A DNA stretch of 64,000 bases from Thinopyrum elongatum (Eukaryota > Streptophyta > Magnoliopsida > Poales > Poaceae): the NCBI GenBank assembly GCA_011799875.1, contig CM022302.1, forward strand, positions 95,868,185 through 95,932,184. Direction: 5' to 3'. This document shows, one piece after another, positions 34,329 to 45,347 of this stretch. The notes under the pieces are model-generated. The model worked only from the letters and a program-made list of their open reading frames with translations. It was not told where the DNA came from and did not search any database. The stretch's first letter is position 1; each line of letters begins with the position of its first letter. A program made the position numbers and the translations under genes.

Positions 34329-36541
34329 CTACTCCTCGTCATCCGACTCCGCCTCGATGATGTCCTCCTCCGATGTCTCAATATAGGGGTCAAGATACCG
34401 ATCGTCGTCGGAGTCCCAGGGCGACGCTGCTCCTAGCTTGATGTTGAATTGAGCAGCCGCCTTCCGCGTACGCATGTCCTTGCGATAGGCGGCTCGCTCC
34501 GTGCTACTTCTTGAGCTTGCGTTGGTTTTTCCCTTGAAGAGGAAAGGGTGATGCAGCAAAGTAGAGATAAGTATTTCCCTCAGTTTGAGAACCAAGGTAT
34601 CAATCCAGTAGGAGACAACGCACAAATCACCGAATACCTGCACAAACAATCAAACAACTTGCACCCAACGCGATAAAGGGGTTGTCAATCCCTTCATGGT
34701 TACTTGCAAAAGTGAGATCTGATAGAGATAGATAAACGATAAAGTAAATATTTTTGGTATTTTTGGTTTATAGATCGAAAAGTAAAAGATTGCAAAATAG
34801 TAGATCGGAAATTTATATGATGGAAAATAGAAACTTATATGATGGAAAATAGAAACTTATATGATGGAAAATAGGCCCGGGGGCCATAGGTTTCACTAGA
34901 GGCTTCTCTCAAGATAGCAAATAACACGCTGGGTGACCAAATTACTACCAAGTAATTGATAGAAAAGCGAAAAGTTATGACGATATCTAAGGCAATGATT
35001 ATGAATATAGGCATCACGTCCGTGTCAAGTAGACCAAAACGATTCTGCATCTACTACTATTACTCCACACATCGACCGCTATCCAGCATGCATCTAGAGT
35101 ATTAAGTTCATAAAGACCAGAGTAACGCATTAAGTAAGATGACATAATGTAGAAGAATTAATTCAAGAAATATGATGAAAACCCCATCTTTTTATCCTCG
35201 ATGGCAACAATACAGTACGCGCCTTGCTGCCCCTACTGTCACTGGGAAAGGACACCGCAAGATTGAACCCAAAGCTAAGCACTTCTCCCATTGCAAGAAA
35301 AACCAATCTAGTTGGCCAAACCAAACCGATAGTTCGAAGAAAATTATAAAGATATCAAATCATGCATATAAGAATTCAGAGAAGATTCAAATAATATTCA
35401 TAGATAAGCTGATCATAAATCCACAATTCATCGGATCTCGGCAAACACACCGCAAAAAAGTATTACATTGAATAGATCTCCAAGAACATCGAGGAGAACA
35501 TGGTATTGAGAATCAAAGAGAGAGAAGAAGCCATCTAGCTACTAGCTATGGACCCGTAGGTCTGTGGTAAACTACTCACGCTTCATCGGAAGAGCAATAG
35601 AGTTGATGTAGAAGCCCTCCATGATCGAATCCCCCTCCGACAGGGTGCCGGAAAAGGTCCCTAGATGGGATCTCACGGGTACAGAAATTTGCGGCGGTGG
35701 AAAAGTGTTTTCGTGGATGCCTCTGGTGGTTTGGGGATATTTGGGAATATATAGGCAAAAGAATTAGGTCAGGAGGGTCACGGGGGGCCCACAAGGGTGG
35801 GGGGCGCGCCCTACCCCCCTGGGCGTGCCCTCCATCCTTGTGGCTACCTCATGGCTCCTCCGACTTCATCTCCAAGTCTCCTGGTTATCTTCTGGTCCAA
35901 GAAAAATCATCGCGAAGGTTTCATTCCGTTTGGACTCCATTTGGTATTCCTTTTCTACGAAACTCAAAAACAAGGAAAAAACAGGAACTGGCACTAGGCT
36001 CTAGGTTAATAGGTTAGTCCCAAAAATAATATAAAATAGCATATTAATACATATAAAACATCCAAAATAGATAATATAATAGCATGGAACAATAAAAAAT
36101 TATAGATACGTTGGAGACGTATCACTCCGCCCTCCTCTTCTCCCTCTCCGCCCTCCTTTGCGCGTAGAACTCGCGCTCGTTGATGATGTCCTACGGGAAG
36201 CGTTGGCGCCACAACGCCATGGCTTCCTTGTCCATCTCGGTGATGCCGAGACGGTGCTCTCGCCTCCGGTTGTCGTGACGACCCTCGTCGGTGATAAGCC
36301 GCGGGGGAGGCGCGAGCTCCTGCGCCCGCTCCCTCGTTGGCACGTTGGGGAAGTTCATGTCCCTACGAGGCTGCCGGAGGCGCCATGCCGCCGCGTCGTA
36401 TGCGCGGGCGGCCTTGTGGGATGTGTCGAAAGTGCCGAGGCCGAGGCGCATCTCGCTGAACCAGATCTCGGCGGAGAAGCCGTCGGAGGGGCACGCGCTG
36501 ACGCCACGGTAGCCCCAAGTTTCCAATCGGCGCGGCGGCAT
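34329..36541 (-). pseudogene. AP2/ERF-domain-like gene, interrupted by a solo LTR
   Basis: AP2/ERF proteins bind DNA and regulate transcription. Minus-strand ATG at 36541; the first ~60 residues form an AP2-like domain: YRGVSACPSDGFSAEI, then RLGLGTFDTSHKAARAYDAA and RRDMNFPNV. The WLG core of true AP2 domains reads LGLGTFDT here. A TAG sits at codon 117 (36191-36193). The frame continues to 36125, where a solo LTR with target duplication ctccg interrupts it. It resumes at 34496 and ends at a TAG at 34329-34331 with an acidic tail (SEEDIIEAESDDEE). Counting without the LTR and one duplication, the frame is exactly kept: 139 codons, then 55 more plus the stop. Short proteins of this layout are, from memory, common in grass repeats. 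Confidence 0.7.
34502..36124 (-). mobile_element. Solo Athila-lineage LTR
   Basis: Starts TGATACGTCTCC (minus strand) at 36124 and ends ...GAAGTAGCA at 34502. Flanked on both sides by ctccg (34497-34501 and 36125-36129). Same family as LTR copies A and B. A small triplication (acttatatgatggaaaatag at about 34813-34875) distinguishes it. Confidence 0.95.
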
Positions 36542-36724
36542 GGTGGCGAGGCGGCGGTGAGGCGAGAAAGAGCGGGGAGAGAGTGGTGGTGAGGCACAGA
36601 GCGGTGGGAGGGCGCGGGAGGGCGTTGGATTTTATAAAGTGCGCCGGACGCCGCGCGCCAAAACTAGCGCGCGCCTGGCCGCTTTTTCCCGCGCGCGCGC
36701 GATCCTTTCCCGACGTCCCAGCTA

Positions 36725-37035
36725 TCTCTACTCTCTTCTCTACTCTTATATATATTATATTATATATATATTATATATTTATATTTATCTCTACTCTCTA
36801 CTCTTACAAAAAACAGAGTTGGTGATGATGGTGTGCCTGCCATCCTGCAATATAGGCCGTCCGATTTATATCTGACGGATAGGAAGGAAACTATGGCAAT
36901 TTTGCAAAAAGATACACACACCCCTCTCCACATTTGCAAATAAGGCCTTCCCTCATTCATCCTTTTCTCCCACAAGATAAACTACTCATACAAATGCATC
37001 TTGATGTTCCGTGCAACGCATGAGCATCTTGCTAG
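36725..37035 (+). mobile_element. Small non-autonomous Helitron, copy 2
   Basis: Starts TCTCTACTC after an A and ends ...GCATCTTGCTAG followed by T, the CTAG 3' end of Helitrons. A degenerate hairpin ccgtgc-aac-gcatga precedes the end. The body matches copies 1 and 3 closely. An (at)n run sits near the 5' end. Confidence 0.8.
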
Positions 37036-37837
37036 TTCTAAAAAACTTTCCATCATTTGCCACACTACTGGTTGCAGATGAAGAACCTACCCAAGCACAG
37101 CGCAATACAGGAGCGACGCACAATTACAAGGTGATATTCTGTTGGACAATGCAAGCTATAACCAATTACTTTTACCGGAACAATAGCAACCAGGAAATTT
37201 GAAGGGTAGGTATGAACAAAATTGGAACTGCACATGTACTGCTAAGAGATTCTACACATTACCAATCGAGGAGGAGTACGATGGTCACGGCGGCGTCTGT
37301 GCATCATGGTCGGCAACAGGAGTCAGTTCATTGTCCACGTCGGTGGTGCTTCTGCGCTTGGCATCAGCTTCCGGGAAGCAGATCCGAGACCGTGGAAGAC
37401 GGTGCCGGGGAAGAGGCTCCGTGTACGACGATGATGGTGAACCGGCTCCAGTGCGGTGTACGACGTCGTTGATGAGGCAGATGCGCTGCGGTGGACGAGT
37501 GTGCCGATATAGAAGGGGAGGAGCACGAAGGCTGTGGTGCCGTGGAGAAGTCTATTTTACGGTGGGGATAGAAAATGGGGAGTATTTAGGTGTACTACTC
37601 TGGGTGCCGGGGTGGGGTTGGCTGGGTATGGTGAACCTGAAGTTACCAAAATAGCCCCCTACCAACCAGCATCCGTAGGCCTGTTCTGAAGGGTATGATG
37701 GTAACTTCGCACTACTCGAATCAGGGTCGCGGGAGATTTTCCCGCCGACCTCAAAATATTATAACACTAAACTCCCCGTTTGGCGTGTTGGGTGATTGGG
37801 CTAAGCAACTAGCGAGTAGTACTAGTAACTACTAGTA
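37036..37837. other. CACTA interior, GC-rich block without a secure gene
   Basis: A GC-rich stretch at about 37270-37660 has open frames on both strands (longest plus-strand 37199-37654), none recognisable. By position it could hold the 5' exon and promoter of the coiled-coil gene on the minus strand, as the TnpA-like gene has a similar GC-rich first exon at 20.3-20.5 kb. This is speculation. Confidence 0.3.
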
Positions 37838-38092
37838 CTCCCTCCGTTTTTACTAACTCTGCATATTAGGTTTGACAAAGTCAAACTTCCTAAAGTTTGA
37901 CCAAGTTTATAGAAAAATATAAATAGTTACCATAACAAATATGTATGATGTGAAAGTACATTCAATAATAAATCTAATGGTATTTATTTGTTATTGTATA
38001 TGTTACTATTTTTTGTTATAAACTTTGTGAGAGTTTACAAAACTTGACTTTGACGAATACTAATACGCGGACTTAAACAAAAATGGAGGGAG
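37838..38092. mobile_element. Stowaway MITE
   Basis: CTCCCTCCGTTTTTACTAACTC left end; ...AAAATGGAGGGAG right end; TA on both sides (37836-37837, 38093-38094). Same family as 22894-23149. Confidence 0.85.
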
Positions 38093-38483
38093 TACACATT
38101 TGTTTTCTTAGTTTGTAGTGGAATTAATCATTTGTTGTAATCGTGAAATAAATATATTAAGCTACTGACTTCGAATGTAGTGGTTTATACAATTCAATAG
38201 TTAGAATCATTGTTGAATTCCAAGATGTATACCAGGTCTATAGTACTTCACAATATGCTCAAACTCACATAATCCCAATCAAATGAAAATCTAAATGCAT
38301 TTCATAGTTATTACTTTGTATAGGATGCAACAAAACCAACCATAACTCTACATGATCCATTATAAAGCAACATTTTGAACACATCCCAATGTGTGAATGA
38401 ACACGTGGAGAGAGCTTGTGAAGATGGAGCAAATAGGGCGGGAAAGATTGTATGTATGTGGGCGAGAGAGTAGGAGACAAACC

Positions 38484-38531
<48 letters not shown>

Positions 38532-39173
38532 GAAGTTAGGTCTGTGAGAAAGATGGAGACATGTAATATAGGTGAGATGCGTGTGCATCCGGATTTTGTA
38601 CATGTGGAAGGAGAAGAGACAATGGGTTTGATGAGAGAGCTAGAAAAATGTGAGGGGAAGGATCTCGTGGGTTGAGGGATTGATAATTTTGTGCGGGAGA
38701 GAGGGGGGAGGAGTCAGTCAGCCGTCGTCACATCATCCTGCTTCCAAATGGCCCCGCATTATCTAGTGCAGTGTGGTTGCCGTCTTCGATCTCCTCAATG
38801 CCCTCTTTGAAGATTGAGGCGGTGTGCATGCTGGGGTGCAGAGAAGCACAAGCGAGAGTGGTCGCCATATAACCTTGGATGGGGATGAATTGTGTGCTCG
38901 GGGGTGGGGGCAGTTTGTGTGCAGTGTGTGTGTGTGTCAGATATTGAGAGAAATCAAACCTATGGAGAGAATGTGTGTGTATGTGACGGAAAGCTACATG
39001 CTAAATAGGGTTTTCATGAAGAGATTGTGTGTGCGAGATAGAGAGCGATGTGCGGGCCTTGAGGCGGGCAGGGGCCGGGTGAGGGTGTCAAAATGTGTGC
39101 GTTGATGCATGTGTTACATGTGATCATGCGAGCGACGGACGAATCGAGAGAGATGGTTGTTGTGTTACGGATG

Positions 39174-39212
<39 letters not shown>

Positions 39213-39780
39213 CACACACACAAGTACAAATAGAAGACCGTTCTCTCATGTATACACAACATATCGGCATCTCTCTATGTCTCACTCATGCATGATCATT
39301 TGCACATTCACACCTCTCGATGTCTCTATCACACGCACACCGTCTCCACATTGCCCTTCCGCCACAACACACATATGGACACATACACGCGTTCTCTCTC
39401 AGTCACACACACAGAATCAGTATTAAAAAATGTCTAGGGCGCACCTAAAATGTCCAAATCCAAATAAGCACGAACTGAAGCTAAATTCAAATATATGAAA
39501 ATATTGTAGCGTGAAGAACTTTTCCAGGAAAAAAAAGTAGAGTAATATACGGGGATTGTTTTCACACACACAAAAAGGTTCGGTGGATGTCCTTCGAGCG
39601 CGACACGGTGACGCACCGTTCGATCGACCGCGCGGCCGCGGTGCACGCGCTTGCACAGGATTCCGTATCAATGTTGTGCTAACTAATGTGGTAGTATAAG
39701 CGCTACCTCAGTCTAATGTTTAAGTGTACTAGTACGGTGTTCTTTTAAGTTTGACCAACCCTATATAAAACTAAACTAAG
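38093..39780. repeat. Simple-repeat-rich region
   Basis: A (ga)n run at about 38488-38528 in a purine-rich block (38400-39110, with several gtgtgtgt runs near 38925), followed by a (ct)n run at about 39176-39209 and (ca)n at 39211-39222 in a pyrimidine-rich block to 39415. ORFs in it are low-complexity. A worn MITE fragment may lie at 39700-39770. No gene visible. Confidence 0.65.
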
Positions 39781-40189
39781 CTCCCATACGCGCACTCATC
39801 AATATGCCGCCGTCGCCGTTGCGCATGCCGGCGCCCGCCTGCCCCGCCCGACCATTTCTCTCCCATCACCGACGTGTCCCCGCCATCCCTGTGCCATGAA
39901 GCCGAAGGCTCACCCGCTCACGTCATGTGCAGTCCCTCCTCGCGATGCCGCCGCGCTGCAAAGCACGCGAGCAGGTGGAGCCACGTCTATGCCTGCAGCG
40001 TACGAAGAGGAGGACAAGCGCGTGCTCTAGCACGCCGGCGACAATGACACCCGCACGGAGGAGGCACGCATGGTGGCTGTCGCGGTGGAAGCCGGTCGCG
40101 CCCGCGCCGAGCCCACAAACCGGGTGCGGACGTGGAATCTACCTTTGAGACCTTGAATGCCACATGGATCCTGCAATCTGAAGGAACAA
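39781..40189. other. GC-rich CACTA interior, no recognisable gene
   Basis: GC-rich sequence with overlapping open frames on both strands (39927-40148 plus; 39987-40271 minus). None resembles a family I know. Nothing else seen. Confidence 0.3.
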
Positions 40190-40562
40190 TTTGGGTCAGT
40201 CGACTCTTGTGAGCCGTTGGATGCAACATGGACGGCCAGAAGGGCTTCTTCAACCTCCGAAAATGGTGCACTGTTCATCTTCTCTCTCAGGCATCAAGCC
40301 GCCAGCCCGCCACAGGCCTAACTGCCTGCCGCTGCCGCCCTGCCCTCCCCTGAACCACCTGCCACCGCCATGCTCCCCCCACCCCCGCCATCCGTTTAAC
40401 CCCGGGCACGATCCATTTTTTCCGGTGAACTGCATTCCACACCCAACACTCATAAGATAGATCATGGGCACCCTGCCACCCTAATATAGATACTGGGGTA
40501 GCTTCTCTGCCATATTCTTCCTTCGCTCTGTCGAACTTGTTTCACAAATCGACTGACCCAAA
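40190..40562. mobile_element. Short TIR element with tttgggtcagtcga ends
   Basis: Left tttgggtcagtcga (40190-40203) and right tcgactgacccaaa (40549-40562) are perfect inverted repeats. Related by its ends and a gttggatg phrase near the left end to 19701-20034. The core is C-rich. Confidence 0.6.
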
Positions 40563-40804
40563 TTATACTACTAGTACGTATTAAGTACAGTAGGAACGCG
40601 AAGATACGAGTAGTAGTACCAACTACAAGAAGAACTGTAGTAAGACATACTAGTACTACTGTATGTACTAAAGAGTTCAAATAACGAGAAAGAACAAAAC
40701 ATAGTTCTGCTGGGAGCTCAGCACAACACACCCCAGAAATAAAACTAAGCAACTAGTCCGCTTGACACTGCAGTAGAACCAGCATGAGCAACGGCACTGC
40801 CACC
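40563..40804 (-). other. Probable 3' untranslated region of the exonuclease pseudogene
   Basis: Non-coding sequence directly downstream (minus strand) of the exonuclease stop codon, with several actagtac repeats (40570-40680). No independent gene. Confidence 0.35.
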
Positions 40805-41527
40805 TTACTCGGAGTCCGAGTCCACGTCCTCGACTTCGTCCTTGTCCCTCTTCCTCTTCCTCTTCGCCGACACTTCTTTGCTTGAACCGGACATTGGGCT
40901 CTGCTTCTTCATCCAACCCTTGTAGATATTTAAACAAAGGTAGGCATCCGTTGCTGCGTACATGATGTGATCTTCATCTATTGTCTTCGACTCCCATGCA
41001 TGATGAAACTCCGGGTGAGGTTTATTTAGTTGAGCGTATGAAGGATCAATCATGGCTGCTGCCAGGGTCAGCGTTGAAGGCTGAGAAGAGGACACCAGGC
41101 TTTCCTTCTGGAGATTGAAGGGCTGGCCTACAACAAGGCCTATCCGATCCAGGACTCTCCTGTCGTTCGTAAAGTCTACAGTAACGAATTTCACTCTTTT
41201 GTCCTTGAGGAAGAACTCAAAATCCTGGCACCTAACATCGGCATGGCATATGTGGTAGACCAAGCACTTGTTATGTATGCAAACCTGGATCACGACGGGC
41301 TTATTCATCTCTGCCACCTTTAGAAGCTTCTCCTTTTCCAGGACTATTGTGTACTCAACATCTAGCCCAGCGACTCACTCATCCTTTGAACTTTTGAACA
41401 TGTGTAGGAAGCGACCATGGCATGCTTCCACCGTCGCGGATCTACGGGTGTAGATGATGATGAACTCATCGCCGGTGATGGTTCTAACCTTGTACTCACC
41501 GCCGATCTTGGAGATTTGGGAGGCCAT
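40805..41527 (-). pseudogene. DEDDy 3'-5' exonuclease (RNase D/WRN-like) gene with one nonsense codon
   Basis: This family removes nucleotides from the 3' ends of DNA or RNA. A single-exon frame of 240 codons runs from ATG at 41527 to TAA at 40805. All three exonuclease motifs can be seen: Exo I DxE in GLDVEYT, Exo II in VTVDFTNDRRVLDR and Exo III YAATDAYL. The C-terminus is basic then acidic (KRKRKRDKDEVEDVDSDSE), like a nuclear signal. The only break is TGA at 41375-41377 (codon 51), just before Exo I. The rest is open, which suggests recent inactivation or duplication. It sits between a TIR element and a MITE inside the CACTA element. A single exon could mean retro-origin or a naturally intronless family member. 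Confidence 0.75.
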
Positions 41528-41927
41528 GGATTTTGGAGGCGGGTTAGGAGAAGTGGAATTGGTGTAATGTGAAAGGACGGGACGACTGGGAGCAAACTTT
41601 TGTAAGGTAGAAGACGGGGACGAGTAGGGCGTGCGAACGGCGTGGGGTGGTGGCTTGCCCGGTGGATAAATGGCTGCATGCCCCCAAAGAGTTCTCGAGT
41701 ACTATGCGGGACCCACTAGATGTCATGTCTACTAGACCCACATCGTAGGCCTGACGGTATAGCTTCTGCGTGTTCGCATGCCATACCGGCGCGTGCATGT
41801 AACTTCACTTAATTCCGTCAACCGTCGCACCTCCCACGACCTTCGCCTCCCTCGCGCGGTCGCGCCCTTTGAGACTTCGGACGGCTATAAATGAGCAATT
41901 TTTTTTGCCTACTCCGCACGCATGATA
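41528..41927. other. Upstream region of the exonuclease pseudogene
   Basis: Likely 5' flank of the exonuclease frame (minus strand). ORFs here (41362-41798 minus) are extensions of shadow frames. No clear minus-strand TATA box seen. No other gene. Confidence 0.3.
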
Positions 41928-42175
41928 CTCCCTCTGGTCCTTTTTACTCCGCGTAAGATTTGTGTCAAGTCAAAGTTTGCAAAGTTTGACCAAATTTATA
42001 CTAAAAATATCAATATCTACAATACCAAATATATATTTTATGAAACTACATTTCATAATGAGTATAAAAATATTGATTTGACATTGTGAATGTTGATACA
42101 TTTTTCTATAAGTTTGGTCAAAGTAGCGGTACATTGACTTCAGACAAAACTTATATGCATAATGCAGACTAGTTC
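41928..42175. mobile_element. Stowaway-type MITE, worn right end
   Basis: CTCCCTCTGGTCC start after TA (41926-41927); inner phrases gtttgaccaaattta and agtttggtcaaagta pair as inverted repeats. The right end (agttcctccgtc) is degenerate. Confidence 0.65.
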
Positions 42176-42562
42176 CTCCGTCTAGGTGCGTGCCATGTCC
42201 TATCTAGTCATCACAACAAGGTTAGCTATTAGAGTACTACTACCTCCCTTCTAGTTTAAAGGGCTCGATTCAAAATTTTCACCTAGTCTTAGCAAGATAG
42301 AGGCGGTGGAATAGTTTTTGTAGTCTGCAAAAGTACTCAAACCTGCCTGCTTGACTCTCCTTCTCCCTCCGGCAGTCCCACCACTCCACCCCATGTGAAA
42401 AAAATTTGCATGCATGACTCTCCTCCCCCGTGCTCGTCCAATCCGTTGTGACCAGCAATATTTCCACCCCTTCCCTCCCCCGTAATTTACTCCAACAAAT
42501 ATGCCCACCTAGCTGTTACGTTAATCACGCAACATATCTTACGTAGGTGTGCCATTGCTCGC
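42176..42562. other. Short intergenic stretch upstream of the 42635 gene
   Basis: Contains a worn MITE end (tacctcccttctagtttaaa, about 42241) and otherwise C-rich sequence. No ORF worth calling. Confidence 0.35.
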
Positions 42563-42570
42563 TATAAATA
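42563..42570 (+). promoter_or_regulatory. TATA box
   Basis: tataaata, 65 bases upstream of the ATG at 42635, a typical plant spacing for a short 5' UTR. Confidence 0.6.
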
Positions 42571-42634
42571 CTGCGCCTCCCACGGCATTCGAAAGAACGC
42601 TCACGTTCATCGCTATCTCCTCCCCCTCCCTCTC

Positions 42635-43414
42635 ATGTCGACCACCATGGCATCGCCCCTACCAAGCCCTAGGCGACCCTCGCTGCCCCGCGCGGAGGGT
42701 CACGCGTCGCTGTTTCGTTCCTCGCCACTACTAGTGGAGGAGGACGCGTCGGTGTTCCGCTCCTCGCCGCGACGCGTCGAGGTGGACGCGTCGGCGTTTC
42801 GCTCCTCGCTGCGACGCGTCGAGGTGGACGCGTCGGTGTTCCCAGTCTCACCAGCATGCGTGTCGGAGGACGCGTCGGCTCCCCGCTATAAGGAGAATGT
42901 CGCGCCGCCCGCTGAGCCCCCCAGCCTTGAGGAGCTTTGGAAAGAAATGGAGGTCGCCTTGTGGGAGGCTTTGCCTCCAGCAGAGCGCGCTAAAATAGAG
43001 GCGGAGAAGAAGACCGAGGAAGAGAAGCGCGCCGTGAGGCATGCTGCCTAGCAGGCCTATGTCGCGTCCGAGAGAGTCAGGCAATTGGCTCTTTGGTAGA
43101 AGGCTCGTGCGAGGGTCGTGAGGGTGGCGGAGAACGCCCGTGCCAAAGCTCTGAGTGCAGTCGGACCCAAGCGCCTCATCTACGCTTGGCGGTACGTGGA
43201 CCGGGTGCACGCTTCCAGCGAGGAGGAGTACCTATTGGCGTCGGATCACCAAACCGGTGAGATCGCGCTCGCCCGTCGGCAAGCCGCCAATCAGCACCTC
43301 GTGAGTTGCGAGGCTGAGGAAGAGGCGTTGTGTCGCCGCGCTGGGAAACGGCCGTGCACCAGGGCACTCATGGCGCTCCGCAAGCGCTCCTGCGAGCGCC
43401 GTGGCTTTTATTAG
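42635..43414 (+). pseudogene. Single-exon gene of unknown function with internal repeats and two stop codons
   Basis: Starts MSTTMASPLPSPRRPSLPRA. One plus-strand frame of 260 codons runs to a TAG at 43412-43414 but has TAG codons at 43049-43051 and 43097-43099. The N-terminal part has about four imperfect 14-residue repeats with the core VEVDASxFRSSxRR. The middle is a Glu/Ala/Lys-rich, probably helical segment (LEELWKEMEVALWEALPPAE, then AKIEAEKKTEEEKR), and the end is basic (RALMALRKRSCERRGFY). I do not recognise the family. A TATA box lies 65 bases upstream. Both stops could come from CAG by a single C-to-T change. GC content is much higher than in the flanks, which fits a captured gene. 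Confidence 0.55.
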
Positions 43415-43977
43415 GAATAATTTAGCTTCGTAAGGTGATCTCATTAGTTTTGGGACGGAAATGATAAATCCCGAACGTTCGGGAATTATTAGCGTCCTTA
43501 ATTAAGTATGTAAAAGGAAAAGTTTGGAAACCTTGTGTATCCGTACGCATTTTGTAAGTACGTGCATATAGCACAAACTTAACTATATATCGCACTACAC
43601 GTCTCTCTCTATATATGCTTGGAGACTGTGTTACTACTATTACTTATGTACATGCAAATGCACGTTTTAACATTACGATGCGGTTTTTGTAAAAGTAGAA
43701 AAACAACACTAGTCAAGCTTGTGAAATGATTCAATGCAAAAGAAATGCAAAAAATGCTCGTTTGATTGTTTACTTTTAGCTTCCTTCTCTGTGGTTATTT
43801 CTCTATCGTACTTTGTACGGAGTATCTCACTGGTCGGGAAGGCATGCAAATTCCCAAACCGCTTCGTACACCCTGTATCGAATTTTTTGCCTAACAAGTT
43901 GTGTCGTGCAATTGGAATTCCAACTTGAGTACTACTACTAGGAGTACCAGGCTTCTAGATTAGTAATCCCATAACTA
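43415..43977. other. AT-rich non-coding stretch
   Basis: Likely 3' region of the preceding gene, then unremarkable CACTA interior. No gene visible. Confidence 0.35.
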
Positions 43978-44212
43978 CTACCTTCGTCCTGGTTTATTGG
44001 TCCCCATTGTAATCTGTGTCAAATTTTGACCATAAATTTAACTAATAAAATGTTTATGCATGTCACCAAAACTTATATCATTGGAAACTATGTTCAAATA
44101 CGAATCCAACAATATAACTTTTGTTGACATGCACTAACATTTTATCAGTTAAATCTTTGGTCAAAATTTAGCACAAATTACAATGGTGACTAATAAACCA
44201 GGACGGAGGTAG
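43978..44212. mobile_element. MITE (Stowaway-type), second family
   Basis: Left ctaccttcgtcctggtttatt and right aataaaccaggacggaggtag are inverted repeats, flanked by TA on both sides (43976-43977, 44213-44214). Inner phrases taataaaatgtt and aacattttat also pair. Confidence 0.85.
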
Positions 44213-44532
44213 TAGTTTAGAAGCCCAAATGAATGAGTGAGGCGCCTTATGGGAAAAGCTGGGGAAGAGACGGCTTATTTTTTAAGCCGCCAAAAGAACT
44301 GGCCCTAGGAGTAGTAGCTAGGGATCGAGTGTGCGAGATGAACCGGACAAAGTAAATGCAGAGAGATGAAATGCCAAAAAGACAGAGGGATGTGATGGTT
44401 GCTTGTCCGTTTATTTTACCAGGCCACATATTACTGGGAGTGGTGGGGTTTTGTGATATAACGGCTTTAGTGTCGCGCCACGAGCTTGGTGAGACTCCCG
44501 TGCAGCGCCGCCCTCTACAGTCTACACTAGTA
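44213..44532. other. Non-coding CACTA interior
   Basis: No recognisable gene; overlapping frames at 44247-44655 are shadows of MITE sequence and chance. Confidence 0.3.
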
Positions 44533-44700
44533 CTACCTCCGTCGTGGTTTATTAGTCCCCCATGTAATTTGACTAAAGATTTATCTGACAAAATGTTAGT
44601 GCATGTCAACAAAAACTATATCGTTGGATTCGTATTTGAACATAGTTTTCAATGATATAATTTTTGGTGACATGCATGAGCATTTATTGTACTATATATA
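44533..44700. mobile_element. Truncated MITE of the second family
   Basis: Starts ctacctccgtcgtggtttattagtcccc and shares the interior of 43978-44212 (gcatgtcaacaaaaactata), but the right end is missing. Confidence 0.65.
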
Positions 44701-44730
44701 ATGTTAGTTAAATTTATGGTCGTACTATAT

Positions 44731-45310
44731 ATAGTAAGTTGTCCGTGCGTTGCACGGAACAGTGAAATGCATTGATCGGGGAGTTGTTTATTTTGACAAA
44801 GTATGTGGGGGTCATCTCATGTCTAACGAGTATCGATAGGTTTCTAAGGATATTATTTCTTCTCTAGAGATCACAAGCATCTGGGTGAATAGTAAATGTA
44901 GGCTAAATAGATAAAAAAGTATCTTTTGCAAACAAAAGCATTCAACTGTTCAACCTGCATCCAAAACTTTTGAAGAAATAACACTTATTGTGCTTTGCAA
45001 GAAATGATCTTTAAGAATTGTTTTTTGAGTATCGATTTTGTTTATTTTTTCTAGACCACCATGAATGTAAATCAGGATGACTTGGAAGGGGGCAGAGGAG
45101 ATGTAAGAAATGGTTCATCTTAAGTCTTTCACTGTTACTGTAGTAAAAATTCACAATTAATCTCATAAATGGCAAGCGAGAACTCTAATGGAGCAAAAGC
45201 ATACATGGAAGATTCTAGACTAAACCATAAATGGATACACTTTTATTCAAGTGTGATACTCTAAGAGAGCAAGATCATGCATGGAAGGTTCTATACTATA
45301 TTAATAAGAA
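44731..45310 (-). mobile_element. Possible Helitron remnant, minus strand
   Basis: A perfect hairpin ccgtgc-gtt-gcacgg at 44743-44757, like the 3' hairpins of wheat Helitrons, read on the minus strand. The CTRR end is degenerate (ctat) and the 5' TC end is not certain, so boundaries are rough. No gene in it. Confidence 0.35.
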
Positions 45311-45347
45311 GTCTCCACATGCTTAGACAGCGGCTTACATTGAGCGA

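Larger units (their letters stand above)
34056..36724. mobile_element. PIF/Harbinger-like element carrying an AP2-like gene (right end lost)
   Basis: Begins GAGCATCTCCAACAG directly after TTA (34053-34055), a left end and 3-bp target site typical of PIF/Harbinger elements in grasses. Its subterminal part is full of gcgcgc runs (34110-34200), mirrored at 36640-36705. The matching right end is not visible; a Helitron starts at 36725 and may mark a deletion. It contains the AP2-like gene and the solo LTR. No transposase is visible. Confidence 0.45.

Noticed and set aside
43709..43928. Small ORFs on both strands
   Set aside because: AT-rich chance frames next to a MITE; no motifs.
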